Source: Uliginosibacterium sp036017065 (GTDB lineage Bacteria > Pseudomonadota > Gammaproteobacteria > Burkholderiales > Rhodocyclaceae). Taken from it: a DNA stretch of 64,000 nucleotides. The notes beneath the pieces were generated by a model. That model saw only the letters and a program-made list of their open reading frames with translations, had not been told where the DNA came from and did not search any database. Location of the stretch: positions 558,001 to 622,000 of the forward strand of contig NZ_JAYXHR010000002.1 of the NCBI RefSeq assembly GCF_036017065.1, read 5' to 3'. Position numbers and translations under genes: made by a program. Shown here piece after piece: positions 8,648-17,331 of this stretch (position 1 is its first letter; the number at the start of each line of letters is the position of its first letter).

Positions 8648-10523
8648 TGCCTTCTGGGTCCGGTTGGGCGGCGCCTGCCGGGCGCTTGCCCATCAGGTAA
8701 TAGTCGAGCACCTGGCGCGCGATCGGAGCCGCGTGCTGGGCACCGAAGCCGACGTTCTCGACCAGCACGGCGAGTGCGATCTTCGGGTTGTCGGCCGGGG
8801 CGAAGGCGACGTAGAGGGCGTGGTCACGAAGGTGCTTGGCCACTTCGCTCTCGACGTACTTGGCGCCCTTCAGCGAGAACACCTGCGAGGTACCCGTCTT
8901 GCCGGCGGTCACATACTCGGCCCCCGCGAATGCGCGCGTGCCGGTACCCCATTTGTTCACTTCCACCATCGCGCGCTTGATGACCTCGATGTCCTCGGGC
9001 TTCAGGTCGATGGTCTTGATCGGGGTCGGCTCGATCATGCGGCGCTTGCCGCTGCGCACGTCCTCCACGTACTTCACGAGGTGCGGCTTGAACATCACGC
9101 CGTTGGCCGCCAGCGTCGCGGTGGCGTGGGCAATCTGCAGCGTGGTGTAGTTGTTGTAGCCCTGGCCGATGCCGATGGAGATCGTCTCGCCGGCATACCA
9201 CTTCTGCTGCTCGGGCTTCTTGAAACGCGCCTTCTTCCACGCCTGCGAGGGCAGCACGCCACGCGCCTCGCCCTGGATGTCGATGCCGGTCAGCGAGCCG
9301 AAACCGAACTCGCCGATCTGCTCCGAGATCATGTCGATGCCCATCTCGTTGGCGAGGATGTAGTAGTAGGTGTCGCAGGACACGACGATGGACTTCACCA
9401 TGTCCACCATGCCGTGGCCGCCCACCTTGTCGTCGCGGAACACGTGGTTGCCGAAGGGGAACAGGCCGGCGTCGTGGATCGCCTGGGTCGGCGTGCGCTT
9501 GCCGGTGCGCAGCGCGGCCAGCGCCATGAAGGGCTTGAAGGTGGAGCCGGGCGGGTAGGCCGAGTAGATCGCCCGGTGCAGCAGCGGCTTGTCCGGCGAG
9601 TTGTTCAGCGCGTTCCAGTTCTGCGTGTCGATGCCATCGACGAACAGGTTGGGGTCGTAGGTCGGCTTGGACACCAGCGCGAGGACACCACCGGTGCCGG
9701 GCTCGATGGCCACCAGCGCGCCGCGGCGGTCGCCGAAAGCCTGCTCGACGATGCGCTGCAGTTCCGCGTCCAGCGTGAGGATGAGGTTGTTGCCCGGCAC
9801 CGGCGGCGTGCGCGACAGGCTGCGCACTGCGCGGCCGGAGGCATCGACCTCGACCTGCTCGAAGCCGGTGACGCCGTGCAGCTCTTCCTCGTAGTGCTGC
9901 TCCAGGCCAGTCTTGCCGATGTGCTCGGTGCCGCGATAGTTCTCCGCCATCTCCTCGTTCTGCTCGATGGCCTCCGCTTCCTTGCGGTTGATGCGGCTGA
10001 TGTAGCCGAGCGCATGCGAGGCCAGCTCACCTTGCGGGTACTGGCGGAACAGGCGGGCCTTGATATCGACGCCGGGAAAGCGGTAGCGCTGCGCGATGAA
10101 GCGTGCGACTTCCTCGTCCGACAGGCGGGTGCGGATGGGCAGCGACTCGAAGTTCTTGCTCTCGTCCAGCAGCTTGCGGAAGCGGCGGCGGTCCTTCAGC
10201 TGGATGTCGATGATGCCGGCCAGCTCGTCGATGGTGCCTTCGAGGTCGCCGACTTTCTGCGGCGTGATTTCCAGCGTGTAGGCCGAGTAGTTGCGCGCCA
10301 GCACCACGCCGTTGCGATCGAGGATCAGCCCGCGGTTGGGCACCACCGGCAACAGCGAGATGCGGTTGTCCTCGGCGCGGGTGGCGAAGTATTCGTAGCG
10401 CACCACCTGCAGATAGACGAAGCGCGCAACGATCAGGCCGAAACAGACGAGCACGAAGATCGCCGCCACCGCGACGCGGTTGCGGAAACCGGAGAGCTCC
10501 TGTTCGGGGGTCTTGAGTTCCAT
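8640..10523 (-). CDS. mrdA: Penicillin-binding protein 2, elongasome D,D-transpeptidase
   Basis: 627 residues: one N-terminal membrane helix (about 18-40), a dimerisation/pedestal domain and a C-terminal transpeptidase domain. The active-site motifs are PPGSTFKPFM (SxxK), VVSCDTYYY (SxN position occupied by SCD, as is usual in PBP2) and TAGKTGTSQ (KTG). The length is close to E. coli PBP2 (633). It cross-links glycan made by RodA. The leader between mreD and this gene is filled by a long inverted repeat, and only a weak ribosome-binding site (GAAGAC) precedes the ATG. Confidence 0.97.
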   Translation of the reverse strand: MELKTPEQELSGFRNRVAVAAIFVLVCFGLIVARFVYLQVVRYEYFATRAEDNRISLLPVVPNRGLILDRNGVVLARNYSAYTLEITPQKVGDLEGTIDELAGIIDIQLKDRRRFRKLLDESKNFESLPIRTRLSDEEVARFIAQRYRFPGVDIKARLFRQYPQGELASHALGYISRINRKEAEAIEQNEEMAENYRGTEHIGKTGLEQHYEEELHGVTGFEQVEVDASGRAVRSLSRTPPVPGNNLILTLDAELQRIVEQAFGDRRGALVAIEPGTGGVLALVSKPTYDPNLFVDGIDTQNWNALNNSPDKPLLHRAIYSAYPPGSTFKPFMALAALRTGKRTPTQAIHDAGLFPFGNHVFRDDKVGGHGMVDMVKSIVVSCDTYYYILANEMGIDMISEQIGEFGFGSLTGIDIQGEARGVLPSQAWKKARFKKPEQQKWYAGETISIGIGQGYNNYTTLQIAHATATLAANGVMFKPHLVKYVEDVRSGKRRMIEPTPIKTIDLKPEDIEVIKRAMVEVNKWGTGTRAFAGAEYVTAGKTGTSQVFSLKGAKYVESEVAKHLRDHALYVAFAPADNPKIALAVLVENVGFGAQHAAPIARQVLDYYLMGKRPAGAAQPDPEGSD

Positions 10524-10529
10524 GTCTTC

Positions 10530-10605
10530 GTGAGGCGTGAAATGTGAAAGTGAAACGTGGCGGGTGCAGTGACTGACGTTTCACCTTTCACGTTTCACAT
10601 CTCAC
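10530..10605. repeat. Long inverted repeat of TGAAA-type units between mreD and mrdA
   Basis: Arms at 10530-10558 and 10576-10605 are near-complementary over about 29 bp with a 17-base loop; each arm is built from tandem units like GTGAAACGTGAAA. It fills almost all of the mreD-mrdA gap. Comparable TGAAACGTGAAA hairpins occur scattered in betaproteobacterial genomes, so this is probably a dispersed extragenic palindrome. No T tract follows, so it need not terminate transcription. No second copy was noticed in the window. Confidence 0.8.
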
Positions 10606-10608
10606 CTC

Positions 10609-11127
10609 CTAGATCGGCCGGTTTTCGTCGCGATCCACCGGGCGCATCTGCGGCAGCAGCAGCAGGTAGTGCACCGGCAACCACAGCGCAGCGGTGGTGA
10701 ACGTGGCGAAGAAGTATTCCCAGCCCGGGAAGCGCCCTCCCGCCATCAGACGCACGACCAGCATGATGAGTTGCACCATCAGGAACAGCGGCACCATGTG
10801 CAGCGCCTGGATGGCCGGCGAGAACCACAACAGGCGGCGCGACATGCTGGCGCAGGCGAAGGCCAGCGCGACGTAGGCCAGGGCGTGCTGGCCCATGGCG
10901 GCGCCGTGCGCCACGTCGACCGCCACGCCGAGCAGGAAGGCCGTGCCCATGCCGACCAGGCGCGGCTCGCGCACGCACCAGAACGCCAGCACCAGGGCCA
11001 CGAAATCCGGCACCGCGTAGAAGCGGCCGATCGGCACGAAGTGCAGCACCAGCGCGACGGCCAGGCTGATCCAGATGAAACCCATGCGCACCGGCAACAG
11101 GATGCGGCTGGAACGGTGATTGATCAT
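10609..11127 (-). CDS. mreD: Rod shape-determining protein MreD
   Basis: 172 residues with about five membrane helices, the usual size for MreD, an inner-membrane partner of MreC, PBP2 and RodA. Sequence identity in this family is low; the call rests on size, hydrophobic profile (WISLAVALVLHFVPIGRFYAVPDFVALVLAFW) and position between mreC and mrdA. The start ATG overlaps the mreC stop by 4 bases (ATGA), which favours coupled translation. Confidence 0.95.
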   Translation of the reverse strand: MINHRSSRILLPVRMGFIWISLAVALVLHFVPIGRFYAVPDFVALVLAFWCVREPRLVGMGTAFLLGVAVDVAHGAAMGQHALAYVALAFACASMSRRLLWFSPAIQALHMVPLFLMVQLIMLVVRLMAGGRFPGWEYFFATFTTAALWLPVHYLLLLPQMRPVDRDENRPI

Positions 11128-12059
11128 GGTTGGCTCTCCGGCTCGCTCTGCTTGCGACCGATGCGGCCGGCGGCACTGCGTTCAGGCGACGCATTCTCGG
11201 CGGCCGGGCGTTCCGGCAAAGGCTCGGCACGGCCGAGCACCAGCACGCTGCCGCTCTTGGCCACGCCGCCGATGGGTTTGCAGATGATGCGGCCGAAGGA
11301 TTCGCCGCTGTCGCGGTCGGCGCGAACCACGGTGGCGACCGGCAGGCCGGGCACGAAGACGCCGTCCAGGCCGGAGGTGAGGATCTGGTCGCCGAGCTGC
11401 ACGTCGGCATTGGCGGCGAGGAAGCGCAGCTCCATCAGGCCGGTGCCGGTGCCGAACATCACCGCGCGCAGGCCGCTGCGGGCGACCACCACCGGGATCG
11501 CCTGCTCCTTGTCGGACAGCAGGGTGACTTCCGAATGCAGCGGGAAGACGCGCGTCACCTGGCCGATGACGCCTTCCGCGTCGACGACCGCGAGCCCCGG
11601 CCCGACGCCCTGGCTGGTGCCCTTGTCGAGGATCACGCGGTGCGAGAACGGGTCGCGCGCGGTGAACAGGATTTCCGCCGCGATGCTGTTCACCTTCACG
11701 CGCGCGCGCATGTCCAGCAGGCCACGCAGCTGCGAGTTCTCCGCCTTCAGCTGCTCCAGGCGCAGCAGTTCCTGCGCCGCGACGAGCTGGTTGGCGCTCA
11801 GTCGTTCGTTTTCACGCTGCAGGCCGACCAGGCCGGAGAAGTAGTTGCCGGTGTTGCGCACGAATTCCGCCGGCGTGGCGGCGGCAATCTGCAGCGGGTA
11901 GGTCAGGATCGCCACGCCCTGGCGCAAGGTGTCCAGGTAGCGCAGGCGCAGGTCGGCGACCAGCAGGGCCAGCGACAGCGCGAGGTAGATCGTGAGCTTG
12001 GCCGACAGCGGCAGGCCGCGCTTGAAGAAGGGCGGCGGCTGGTGACCTGGGACGGGCAT
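11124..12059 (-). CDS. mreC: Rod shape-determining protein MreC
   Basis: 311 residues: a short cytoplasmic N-terminus, one membrane helix (about 20-38), a coiled coil (LQRENERLSANQLVAAQELLRLEQLKAENSQL) and a beta-rich periplasmic domain with ILDKGTSQGVGPGLAVVDAEGVIGQV and GDQILTSGLDGVFVPGLPVATV. MreC forms periplasmic filaments that activate PBP2. The last 50 residues are charged and proline-rich and look disordered. The overlap with mreD and the order downstream of mreB match the classic operon. Confidence 0.97.
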   Translation of the reverse strand: MPVPGHQPPPFFKRGLPLSAKLTIYLALSLALLVADLRLRYLDTLRQGVAILTYPLQIAAATPAEFVRNTGNYFSGLVGLQRENERLSANQLVAAQELLRLEQLKAENSQLRGLLDMRARVKVNSIAAEILFTARDPFSHRVILDKGTSQGVGPGLAVVDAEGVIGQVTRVFPLHSEVTLLSDKEQAIPVVVARSGLRAVMFGTGTGLMELRFLAANADVQLGDQILTSGLDGVFVPGLPVATVVRADRDSGESFGRIICKPIGGVAKSGSVLVLGRAEPLPERPAAENASPERSAAGRIGRKQSEPESQP

Positions 12060-12210
12060 GGGGCGGTGCGGACGGGGCGGTCAGGTGTTGGGGGCAAATG
12101 CCGGGGCGGAGGCCGAACGGTTCACTGGCGGATGCTGCCGTTATCAGATGAGCATAGGCGCAGACCCGCATGAATCAAGGCCGCCCCGCAAGGGACGGCC
12201 GCGGCGGGCC

Positions 12211-13260
12211 TCATTCGCTGGCGAAGATCGCACCCAGCTTGTCCATGCGCTCCAGCGCGAGGCCGGAACCACGCACCACGCAGGTCAGCGGGTCGTCGGC
12301 GACGATCACCGGCAGGCCGGTCTCTTCCATCAGCAGGCGGTCCAGGTCACGCAGCAGCGCGCCGCCACCGGTCAGCACCATGCCCCGCTCGGCAATGTCG
12401 GCGCCCAGTTCCGGCGGCGTCTGCTCCAGGCCGATCTTCACGGCGGAGACGATGGAGTTCAGCGGATCGGTCAGCGCTTCGAGGATCTCGTTGCTGCTGA
12501 TCGTGAAGCTGCGCGGAATGCCTTCGGCCAGGTTGCGCCCCTTCACTTCCATCTCCTTCACCTCGGAGCCCGGGAAGGCGGAGCCGATTTCCTTCTTGAT
12601 CGTCTCGGCGGTGGTCTCGCCGATCAGCATGCCGTAGTTGCGGCGGATGTAGTTGACGATGGACTCGTCGAACTTGTCGCCACCGACGCGCACGCTGCCC
12701 GCGTACACCATGCCACCCAGCGAGATGACGCCCACTTCCGTGGTGCCGCCGCCGATGTCCACCACCATCGAGCCGGTGGCGTCAGACACCGGCAGGTCTG
12801 CGCCGATCGCGGCGGCCATCGGTTCCTCGATCAGGTACACCTGCGAGGCACCGGCGCCCAGCGCGGATTCGCGGATCGCGCGGCGCTCCACCTGGGTCGA
12901 GCCACAGGGCACGCAGATGATGATGCGCGGGCTCGGCGAGAACATCCGGCTGTCGTGCACCTTCTTGATGAACTGCTTGAGCATCTGCTCGGTGACGGTG
13001 AAGTCGGCGATCACGCCGTCCTTCATCGGGCGGATGGCGGTGATGTTGCCCGGCGTCTTGCCGAGCATCTGCTTGGCGGAGTGGCCGACGGCCTGGATGG
13101 TCTTCTTGGCGTTGGGACCGCCTTCGGTGCGGATCGCCACCACCGAGGGCTCATCCAGCACGATGCCCTTGCCGCGCACGTAGATCAGCGTGTTGGCGGT
13201 GCCAAGGTCGATGGCCAGGTCGTTGGAGAAGTAGGAGCGCAGAAAACCGAACATGGACAC
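12211..13260 (-). CDS. mreB: Actin-like cell shape protein MreB
   Basis: 349 residues, within two of the E. coli protein. Phosphate-1 motif IDLGTANTLIYVRGKGIVLDEPSVVAI, phosphate-2 motif MVVDIGGGTTEVGVISL, adenosine motif VLTGGGALLRDLD, and the amphipathic N-terminus FGFLRSYF. It polymerises on the inner membrane and steers the elongasome. A 151-base gap separates it from mreC. Upstream is a 223-base region shared with divergent gatC, which must hold promoters in both directions. Confidence 0.98.
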   Translation of the reverse strand: MSMFGFLRSYFSNDLAIDLGTANTLIYVRGKGIVLDEPSVVAIRTEGGPNAKKTIQAVGHSAKQMLGKTPGNITAIRPMKDGVIADFTVTEQMLKQFIKKVHDSRMFSPSPRIIICVPCGSTQVERRAIRESALGAGASQVYLIEEPMAAAIGADLPVSDATGSMVVDIGGGTTEVGVISLGGMVYAGSVRVGGDKFDESIVNYIRRNYGMLIGETTAETIKKEIGSAFPGSEVKEMEVKGRNLAEGIPRSFTISSNEILEALTDPLNSIVSAVKIGLEQTPPELGADIAERGMVLTGGGALLRDLDRLLMEETGLPVIVADDPLTCVVRGSGLALERMDKLGAIFASE

Positions 13261-13483
13261 ATTCCTGCAAACGGCGGCCGCGATGCCGGCCGCTTGCTGT
13301 AGTAACTCGTTGATTGGAGGAAAAATAGTCGGCTATGGTACCCTATTTGCCCCCTGCAATTGAACCGTCGGGACGGCCCTTTCCCTAGTGTTTGCGGATT
13401 GCCTAGCGGAATATTTAGCCCCGTCCCGTTTTTGGCCCGTTTTCAGTCCAACCTGGCCGGCGCCGTCTGCCTGGAAGCCACCC

Positions 13484-13771
13484 ATGTCCCTGTCCCTAGA
13501 CGACGTGCAGCGCATTGCGCGACTTGCGCGACTGGAGATCAGCTCCAGTGAAGCCGAGGCCACCCAGGCCAAGCTCCATGGCATCTTCGACCTCATCGCC
13601 CAGATGCAGGCGGTGAATACCACTGGCGTCGCGCCCATGTCCCATCCGCAGGACGTGGTGCAGCGTCTGCGCGAGGACGCGGTGACCGAGTCCGACCGCC
13701 GCGAGGCCTTCCAGGCGGTGGCGCCGGAAGCGGAAGCCGGCCTCTATCTCGTCCCCAAGGTGATCGAGTAA
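13484..13771 (+). CDS. gatC: Asp-tRNA(Asn)/Glu-tRNA(Gln) amidotransferase subunit C
   Basis: 95 residues, the standard GatC length, with DDVQRIARLARLEI at the start, GVAPMSHPQ in the middle and LREDAVTE followed by a C-terminal LYLVPKVIE. GatC clamps GatA and GatB together in the complex that amidates misacylated tRNA. The ATG at 13484 was chosen over an upstream in-frame start because it gives the canonical N-terminus MSLSLDDV. The gene is divergent from mreB and is followed after 3 bases by a GmhA-type gene. Confidence 0.97.
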   Translation: MSLSLDDVQRIARLARLEISSSEAEATQAKLHGIFDLIAQMQAVNTTGVAPMSHPQDVVQRLREDAVTESDRREAFQAVAPEAEAGLYLVPKVIE

Positions 13772-13774
13772 GCC

Positions 13775-14371
13775 ATGGCCCGCATCGCCCAACACCTGCG
13801 CGAGGCACACGCCCTGCTGGAAAAGGTGCTCGCCGACGACAGCCTGCTGGCCCAGACCGAGCGCGCCGGCCAGTTGCTGGTGGATTGCCTGAAGGCCGGC
13901 GGCAAGGTGATTTCCTGCGGCAACGGCGGCTCGCACTGCGACGCCATGCACTTCGCCGAGGAGCTGTCCGGCCGCTACCGCGACAACCGTCCGGCGCTGG
14001 CCGCCCTGTGCGTGTCCGACCCGTCCCACATCACCTGCGTGGGCAACGACTACGGCTTCGAGTTCATCTTCTCGCGCCAGGTGGAGGCACTGGGCCGGCC
14101 GGGCGACGTGCTGTTCGCCATCTCCACCAGCGGCAACTCCGGCAACATCCTGGCGGCCATCAAGGCCGCGCGGGAGCGCGGCATGCAGGTCATCGTCTTC
14201 ACCGGCAAGGATGGCGGCAAGATGCGCGGCCTGGGCGACGCCGAGATCGTGGTGCCGCACTTCGGCTATGCCGACCGCATCCAGGAAATCCATATCAAGC
14301 TGATCCACGCGCTGATCGACCACGTCGAGATCGGCCTGGGCTACGTACAAGAACCCGTGCAAGACAAATGA
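13775..14371 (+). CDS. gmhA: SIS-domain phosphoheptose isomerase (GmhA)
   Basis: 198 residues, matching sedoheptulose-7-phosphate isomerase, the first step of ADP-heptose synthesis for the LPS inner core. Visible motifs are CGNGGSHCDAMHFAEELSGR, ISTSGNSGNIL (phosphate-binding loop) and RIQEIHIKLIHALID, which carries the Gln/His active-site pair. It sits between gatC and gatA, 3 bases after the first and overlapping the second by ATGA, an unusual position. The closely related DiaA replication-initiation protein shares the fold, but the intact catalytic HIKLIHALID segment favours the isomerase. Confidence 0.85.
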   Translation: MARIAQHLREAHALLEKVLADDSLLAQTERAGQLLVDCLKAGGKVISCGNGGSHCDAMHFAEELSGRYRDNRPALAALCVSDPSHITCVGNDYGFEFIFSRQVEALGRPGDVLFAISTSGNSGNILAAIKAARERGMQVIVFTGKDGGKMRGLGDAEIVVPHFGYADRIQEIHIKLIHALIDHVEIGLGYVQEPVQDK

Positions 14372-15816
14372 GCCTCGACACCCTCAAGTCGCTGCAGCAG
14401 CAGCTGGCCGCGAAGCAGGTTTCCGCCCGCGAGCTGGCGACCGATTACCTGGCGAAGATCGACGCCGCCAACCCGCAGATCAACGCCTTCATCACCGTCG
14501 ACCGCGACGGCGCGCTGGCGGCCGCGGACGCGGCCGACCGCGCCATCGCCGCGGGCAAGGCCGGCCCGCTGACCGGCCTGCCGATCGCGCACAAGGACAT
14601 CTTCTGCACCGAGGGCGTGCTGACCACCTGCGGCTCGAAGATGCTCGCCAGTTTCACCAGCCCCTACGACGCCACCGTGGTGGCCAGGCTGAAGGCGGCC
14701 GGCGTGGTGAGCCTGGGCAAGACCAACCTGGACGAGTTCGCGATGGGCTCGACCAACGAGAGTTCACACTTCGGCGCGGTAAAGAACCCGTGGAACCTGG
14801 CCCATGTGCCGGGCGGCTCGTCCGGCGGTTCGGCGGCGGCCATCGCGGCCGGCATGGTGCCGGCGGCGACCGGCACCGACACCGGTGGCTCGATCCGCCA
14901 GCCCGCGGGCTTCTGTGGCATCACCGGCATCAAGCCCACCTACGGCACCGTGTCCCGCTACGGCATGATCGCCTACGCCAGCTCGCTGGACCAGGGCGGC
15001 CCGATGGCCCGCACGGCGGAAGACTGCGCCCTGCTGCTGGATGCCATGACCGGCTTCGACGAACGAGACTCCACCAGCCTGCAACGCGCCGCCAGCAACA
15101 CCGCTGCCGAACTCGACAAGCCCCTGGACGGCCTCAGGATCGGTCTGCCGACGGAGTACTTCGGCGAGGGCCTGGCCGACGACGTGCGCACCACCATCGA
15201 GGCCGCGCTCGCCGAGTTGCGCAAGCTGGGCGCCACCACGGTGGAAGTCAGCCTGCCCAACACCCGCCTGGCGATCCCGGCCTACTACGTGATCGCCCCG
15301 GCCGAGGCCAGCTCCAACCTGAGCCGTTTCGACGGCGTGCGCTACGGCCACCGCGCCGCGGCGTACAAGGACCTCGCCGAGATGTACAGCAAGAGCCGCG
15401 CGGAAGGCTTCGGCGCCGAGGTGAAGCGCCGCATCCTGGTCGGCACCTACGTGCTGTCGCATGGTTATTACGATGCGTACTACATCAAGGCGCAGCAATT
15501 GCGCCGCCTGATCGCGGAAGACTTCAAGCAGGCGCTGACGCAGTGCGATGTCATCGCCGGCCCGGTGGCGCCGACCACCGCGCCTGCCCTCGGCGCACTG
15601 GCGGACGATCCGGTGCGGATGTACCTGTCCGACATCTACACCATCGCGGTGAACCTCGCCGGCCTGCCGGCCCTGTCCGCGCCCTGCGGCTTCGGTGCCG
15701 ACGGCCTGCCAGTCGGCCTGCAGCTCATCGGCAACTACTTCGCCGAGGGCCGCCTGCTCAACGTGGCCCACCGCTTCCAGCAAGCGACCGACTGGCACGC
15801 ACGCCGCCCGGCCTGA
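14368..15816 (+). CDS. gatA: Asp-tRNA(Asn)/Glu-tRNA(Gln) amidotransferase subunit A
   Basis: 482 residues, the glutaminase subunit of the amidotransferase. The amidase Ser-cis-Ser-Lys triad is visible: Lys 76 in LPIAHKDIF, Ser 151 in PGGSSGGSAAA and Ser 175 in TDTGGSIRQPA. The C-terminal segment NLAGLPALSAPCGF is also typical. Its start overlaps the preceding gmhA stop. No gatB follows: the next gene, 97 bases on, is an unrelated exported protein, so the catalytic B subunit must be encoded outside the window. Confidence 0.97.
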   Translation: MSLDTLKSLQQQLAAKQVSARELATDYLAKIDAANPQINAFITVDRDGALAAADAADRAIAAGKAGPLTGLPIAHKDIFCTEGVLTTCGSKMLASFTSPYDATVVARLKAAGVVSLGKTNLDEFAMGSTNESSHFGAVKNPWNLAHVPGGSSGGSAAAIAAGMVPAATGTDTGGSIRQPAGFCGITGIKPTYGTVSRYGMIAYASSLDQGGPMARTAEDCALLLDAMTGFDERDSTSLQRAASNTAAELDKPLDGLRIGLPTEYFGEGLADDVRTTIEAALAELRKLGATTVEVSLPNTRLAIPAYYVIAPAEASSNLSRFDGVRYGHRAAAYKDLAEMYSKSRAEGFGAEVKRRILVGTYVLSHGYYDAYYIKAQQLRRLIAEDFKQALTQCDVIAGPVAPTTAPALGALADDPVRMYLSDIYTIAVNLAGLPALSAPCGFGADGLPVGLQLIGNYFAEGRLLNVAHRFQQATDWHARRPA

Positions 15817-15913
15817 TACCCCGCCCCCGGCGTCGCCCGGTCGTCCGGGCGGCGCTGGCAGCACGCAGGGCGGCATGCGAGGATGCCAGGGTGTCCTGCG
15901 ACGGAGTTCCGCG

Positions 15914-16669
15914 ATGCGCCCGTTCCTGCGTCCCTTCCAGCGTCCTTCGCTGCGCCGTTTCCTGATCCCCGTACTGGCCGGCCTCGGCGTGGCGTCATCC
16001 GCCCAGGCCCAGCTCCAGAGCCAGTCCGCCGATCCGCAGAACGGCAATCTCGTCGAGGCGCTGGCCGCCTGCGACGGTACTTTCTTCAAGGCGCTGCTGG
16101 CCGATGCGCTGCGCTGGCGCAACGAGACCAACTACCTCAAGCGTGACGGTCTCGCCCAGTTCTTCGTTGTCAACCGCCTGCCCCCGGCGCCCTATGCCAT
16201 CAGTACCAGCGAGACCCGCTTCGAGCAGCCGGTGGGCATCAACGGCCTGTGGCTGGTCTCCTTCTTCGACGCCGACCTGTCGAAGTGGGACCACTTCCAG
16301 CGCCACGACATCCGCTTCATGACCTGGGGCTTCTACGCCGATCCGCCGCCGGAGCAGACCATGCTGTGGCTGGCCCGCCAGGCACCGGACCTCGCCCTGC
16401 GCCTGGCAAAGAAGCATCCACGCACGCCCCAGCGCGTGTTCTGCACCGTCGATGCCTGGGAAGCCGGGCCCGCCGGCGGACGCTGGCGGGCGGTGGACGA
16501 GCCCTGCGATACCGGCCTGCCGACCGCCAAGGCGCCGCGTCGCGTCTTTGCGGTGCGTGAAGCCCCGGTCGAACACGCCGGCAGCGTGCTGGCCTGCGAG
16601 GTGTGGGGCGCACTCACGCCGGACATCATGAATGCGCTGCGCCCGGACCTGCCGGGCGCTCCGCGCTGA
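15914..16669 (+). CDS. Hypothetical exported protein
   Basis: 251 residues beginning MRPFLRPF, with an arginine-rich n-region, a hydrophobic core and an AQA cleavage site near residue 33, so periplasmic or secreted. The mature part has four spaced cysteines (in AACDGTFFKAL, VFCTVDAW, DEPCDTG and LACEVWG), which could form two disulfides, and aromatic stretches such as WGFYADPPPEQTMLWLA. I do not recognise the family. It follows gatA in the same direction and precedes a LysE exporter by 35 bases. The earlier in-frame starts would run back into gatA and were not used. Confidence 0.7.
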   Translation: MRPFLRPFQRPSLRRFLIPVLAGLGVASSAQAQLQSQSADPQNGNLVEALAACDGTFFKALLADALRWRNETNYLKRDGLAQFFVVNRLPPAPYAISTSETRFEQPVGINGLWLVSFFDADLSKWDHFQRHDIRFMTWGFYADPPPEQTMLWLARQAPDLALRLAKKHPRTPQRVFCTVDAWEAGPAGGRWRAVDEPCDTGLPTAKAPRRVFAVREAPVEHAGSVLACEVWGALTPDIMNALRPDLPGAPR

Positions 16670-16704
16670 ACCACCTCACCCGATCCCGACAGCTTCTTCC
16701 ATCC

Positions 16705-17325
16705 ATGCCGCTTGAAACCTGGCTCGCCTTCTTCGCCGCCGCCTGGCTCATCAGCCTGAGCCCCGGGCCGGGCGCCCTGTCCTGCATGGCCGCCGGGCAA
16801 CGCCACGGCTTCCGCCGCGCCTGCTGGAACATCCTCGGCCTGCAACTGGGGGTGATGCTCCTGGTGAGCGTGGTGGCCCTGGGCCTGGGCGCCGTGCTGG
16901 TGGCCTCCGCCCTGCTTTTCGACGCCATCAAGTGGGCGGGCGCGGCCTACCTCGTCTGGCTGGGCATCCAGCAGTGGCGGGCCGCACCGCAAGCCCTGCA
17001 GGTCGTCGCCACGGCCGATGGCGGGCGCCGCCAGCTGGTGCTGCGCGGCTTCCTGGTCAATGCCAGCAACCCGAAAGGCATCGTCTTCATGCTGGCGGTA
17101 CTGCCGCAATTCATCGACCCGGCACTGCCGGCCTGGCCGCAGTACGCCGCCTGCGCCGCCACCCTGTTCTTCACCGACGCGGTGGTGATGAGCGGCTATA
17201 CCCTGCTGGCTGCGCGGGTGCTGCGCCTGCTGCGCGAGCCCGCCCAGCAACGCATGGCCAACCGCGTCTTCGGTGGACTCTTCATGGCCGCCGGCCTCGC
17301 GCTGGCCGGCTTCCGCAGGAGCTGA
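16705..17325 (+). CDS. LysE/RhtB family amino-acid exporter
   Basis: 206 residues with six predicted helices. The family signature SLSPGPGALSCMAAGQRHGFRRACWNILGLQLG lies at about 16-48, and the middle carries GFLVNASNPKGIVFMLAVLPQFI. Members expel amino acids such as homoserine, threonine, leucine or lysine across the inner membrane; the substrate cannot be read from sequence. The start ATG at 16705 gives a family-like N-terminus MPLETWLAFFAAAWLI. The lipoprotein gene begins 6 bases after its stop. Confidence 0.92.
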   Translation: MPLETWLAFFAAAWLISLSPGPGALSCMAAGQRHGFRRACWNILGLQLGVMLLVSVVALGLGAVLVASALLFDAIKWAGAAYLVWLGIQQWRAAPQALQVVATADGGRRQLVLRGFLVNASNPKGIVFMLAVLPQFIDPALPAWPQYAACAATLFFTDAVVMSGYTLLAARVLRLLREPAQQRMANRVFGGLFMAAGLALAGFRRS

Positions 17326-17331
17326 GCGCCC

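Noticed and set aside
8571..10547. A 658-codon plus-strand open frame over mrdA
   Set aside because: It is antisense to a canonical PBP2 with all catalytic motifs; its product is a Val/His/Asp/Gln-rich sequence without family features.
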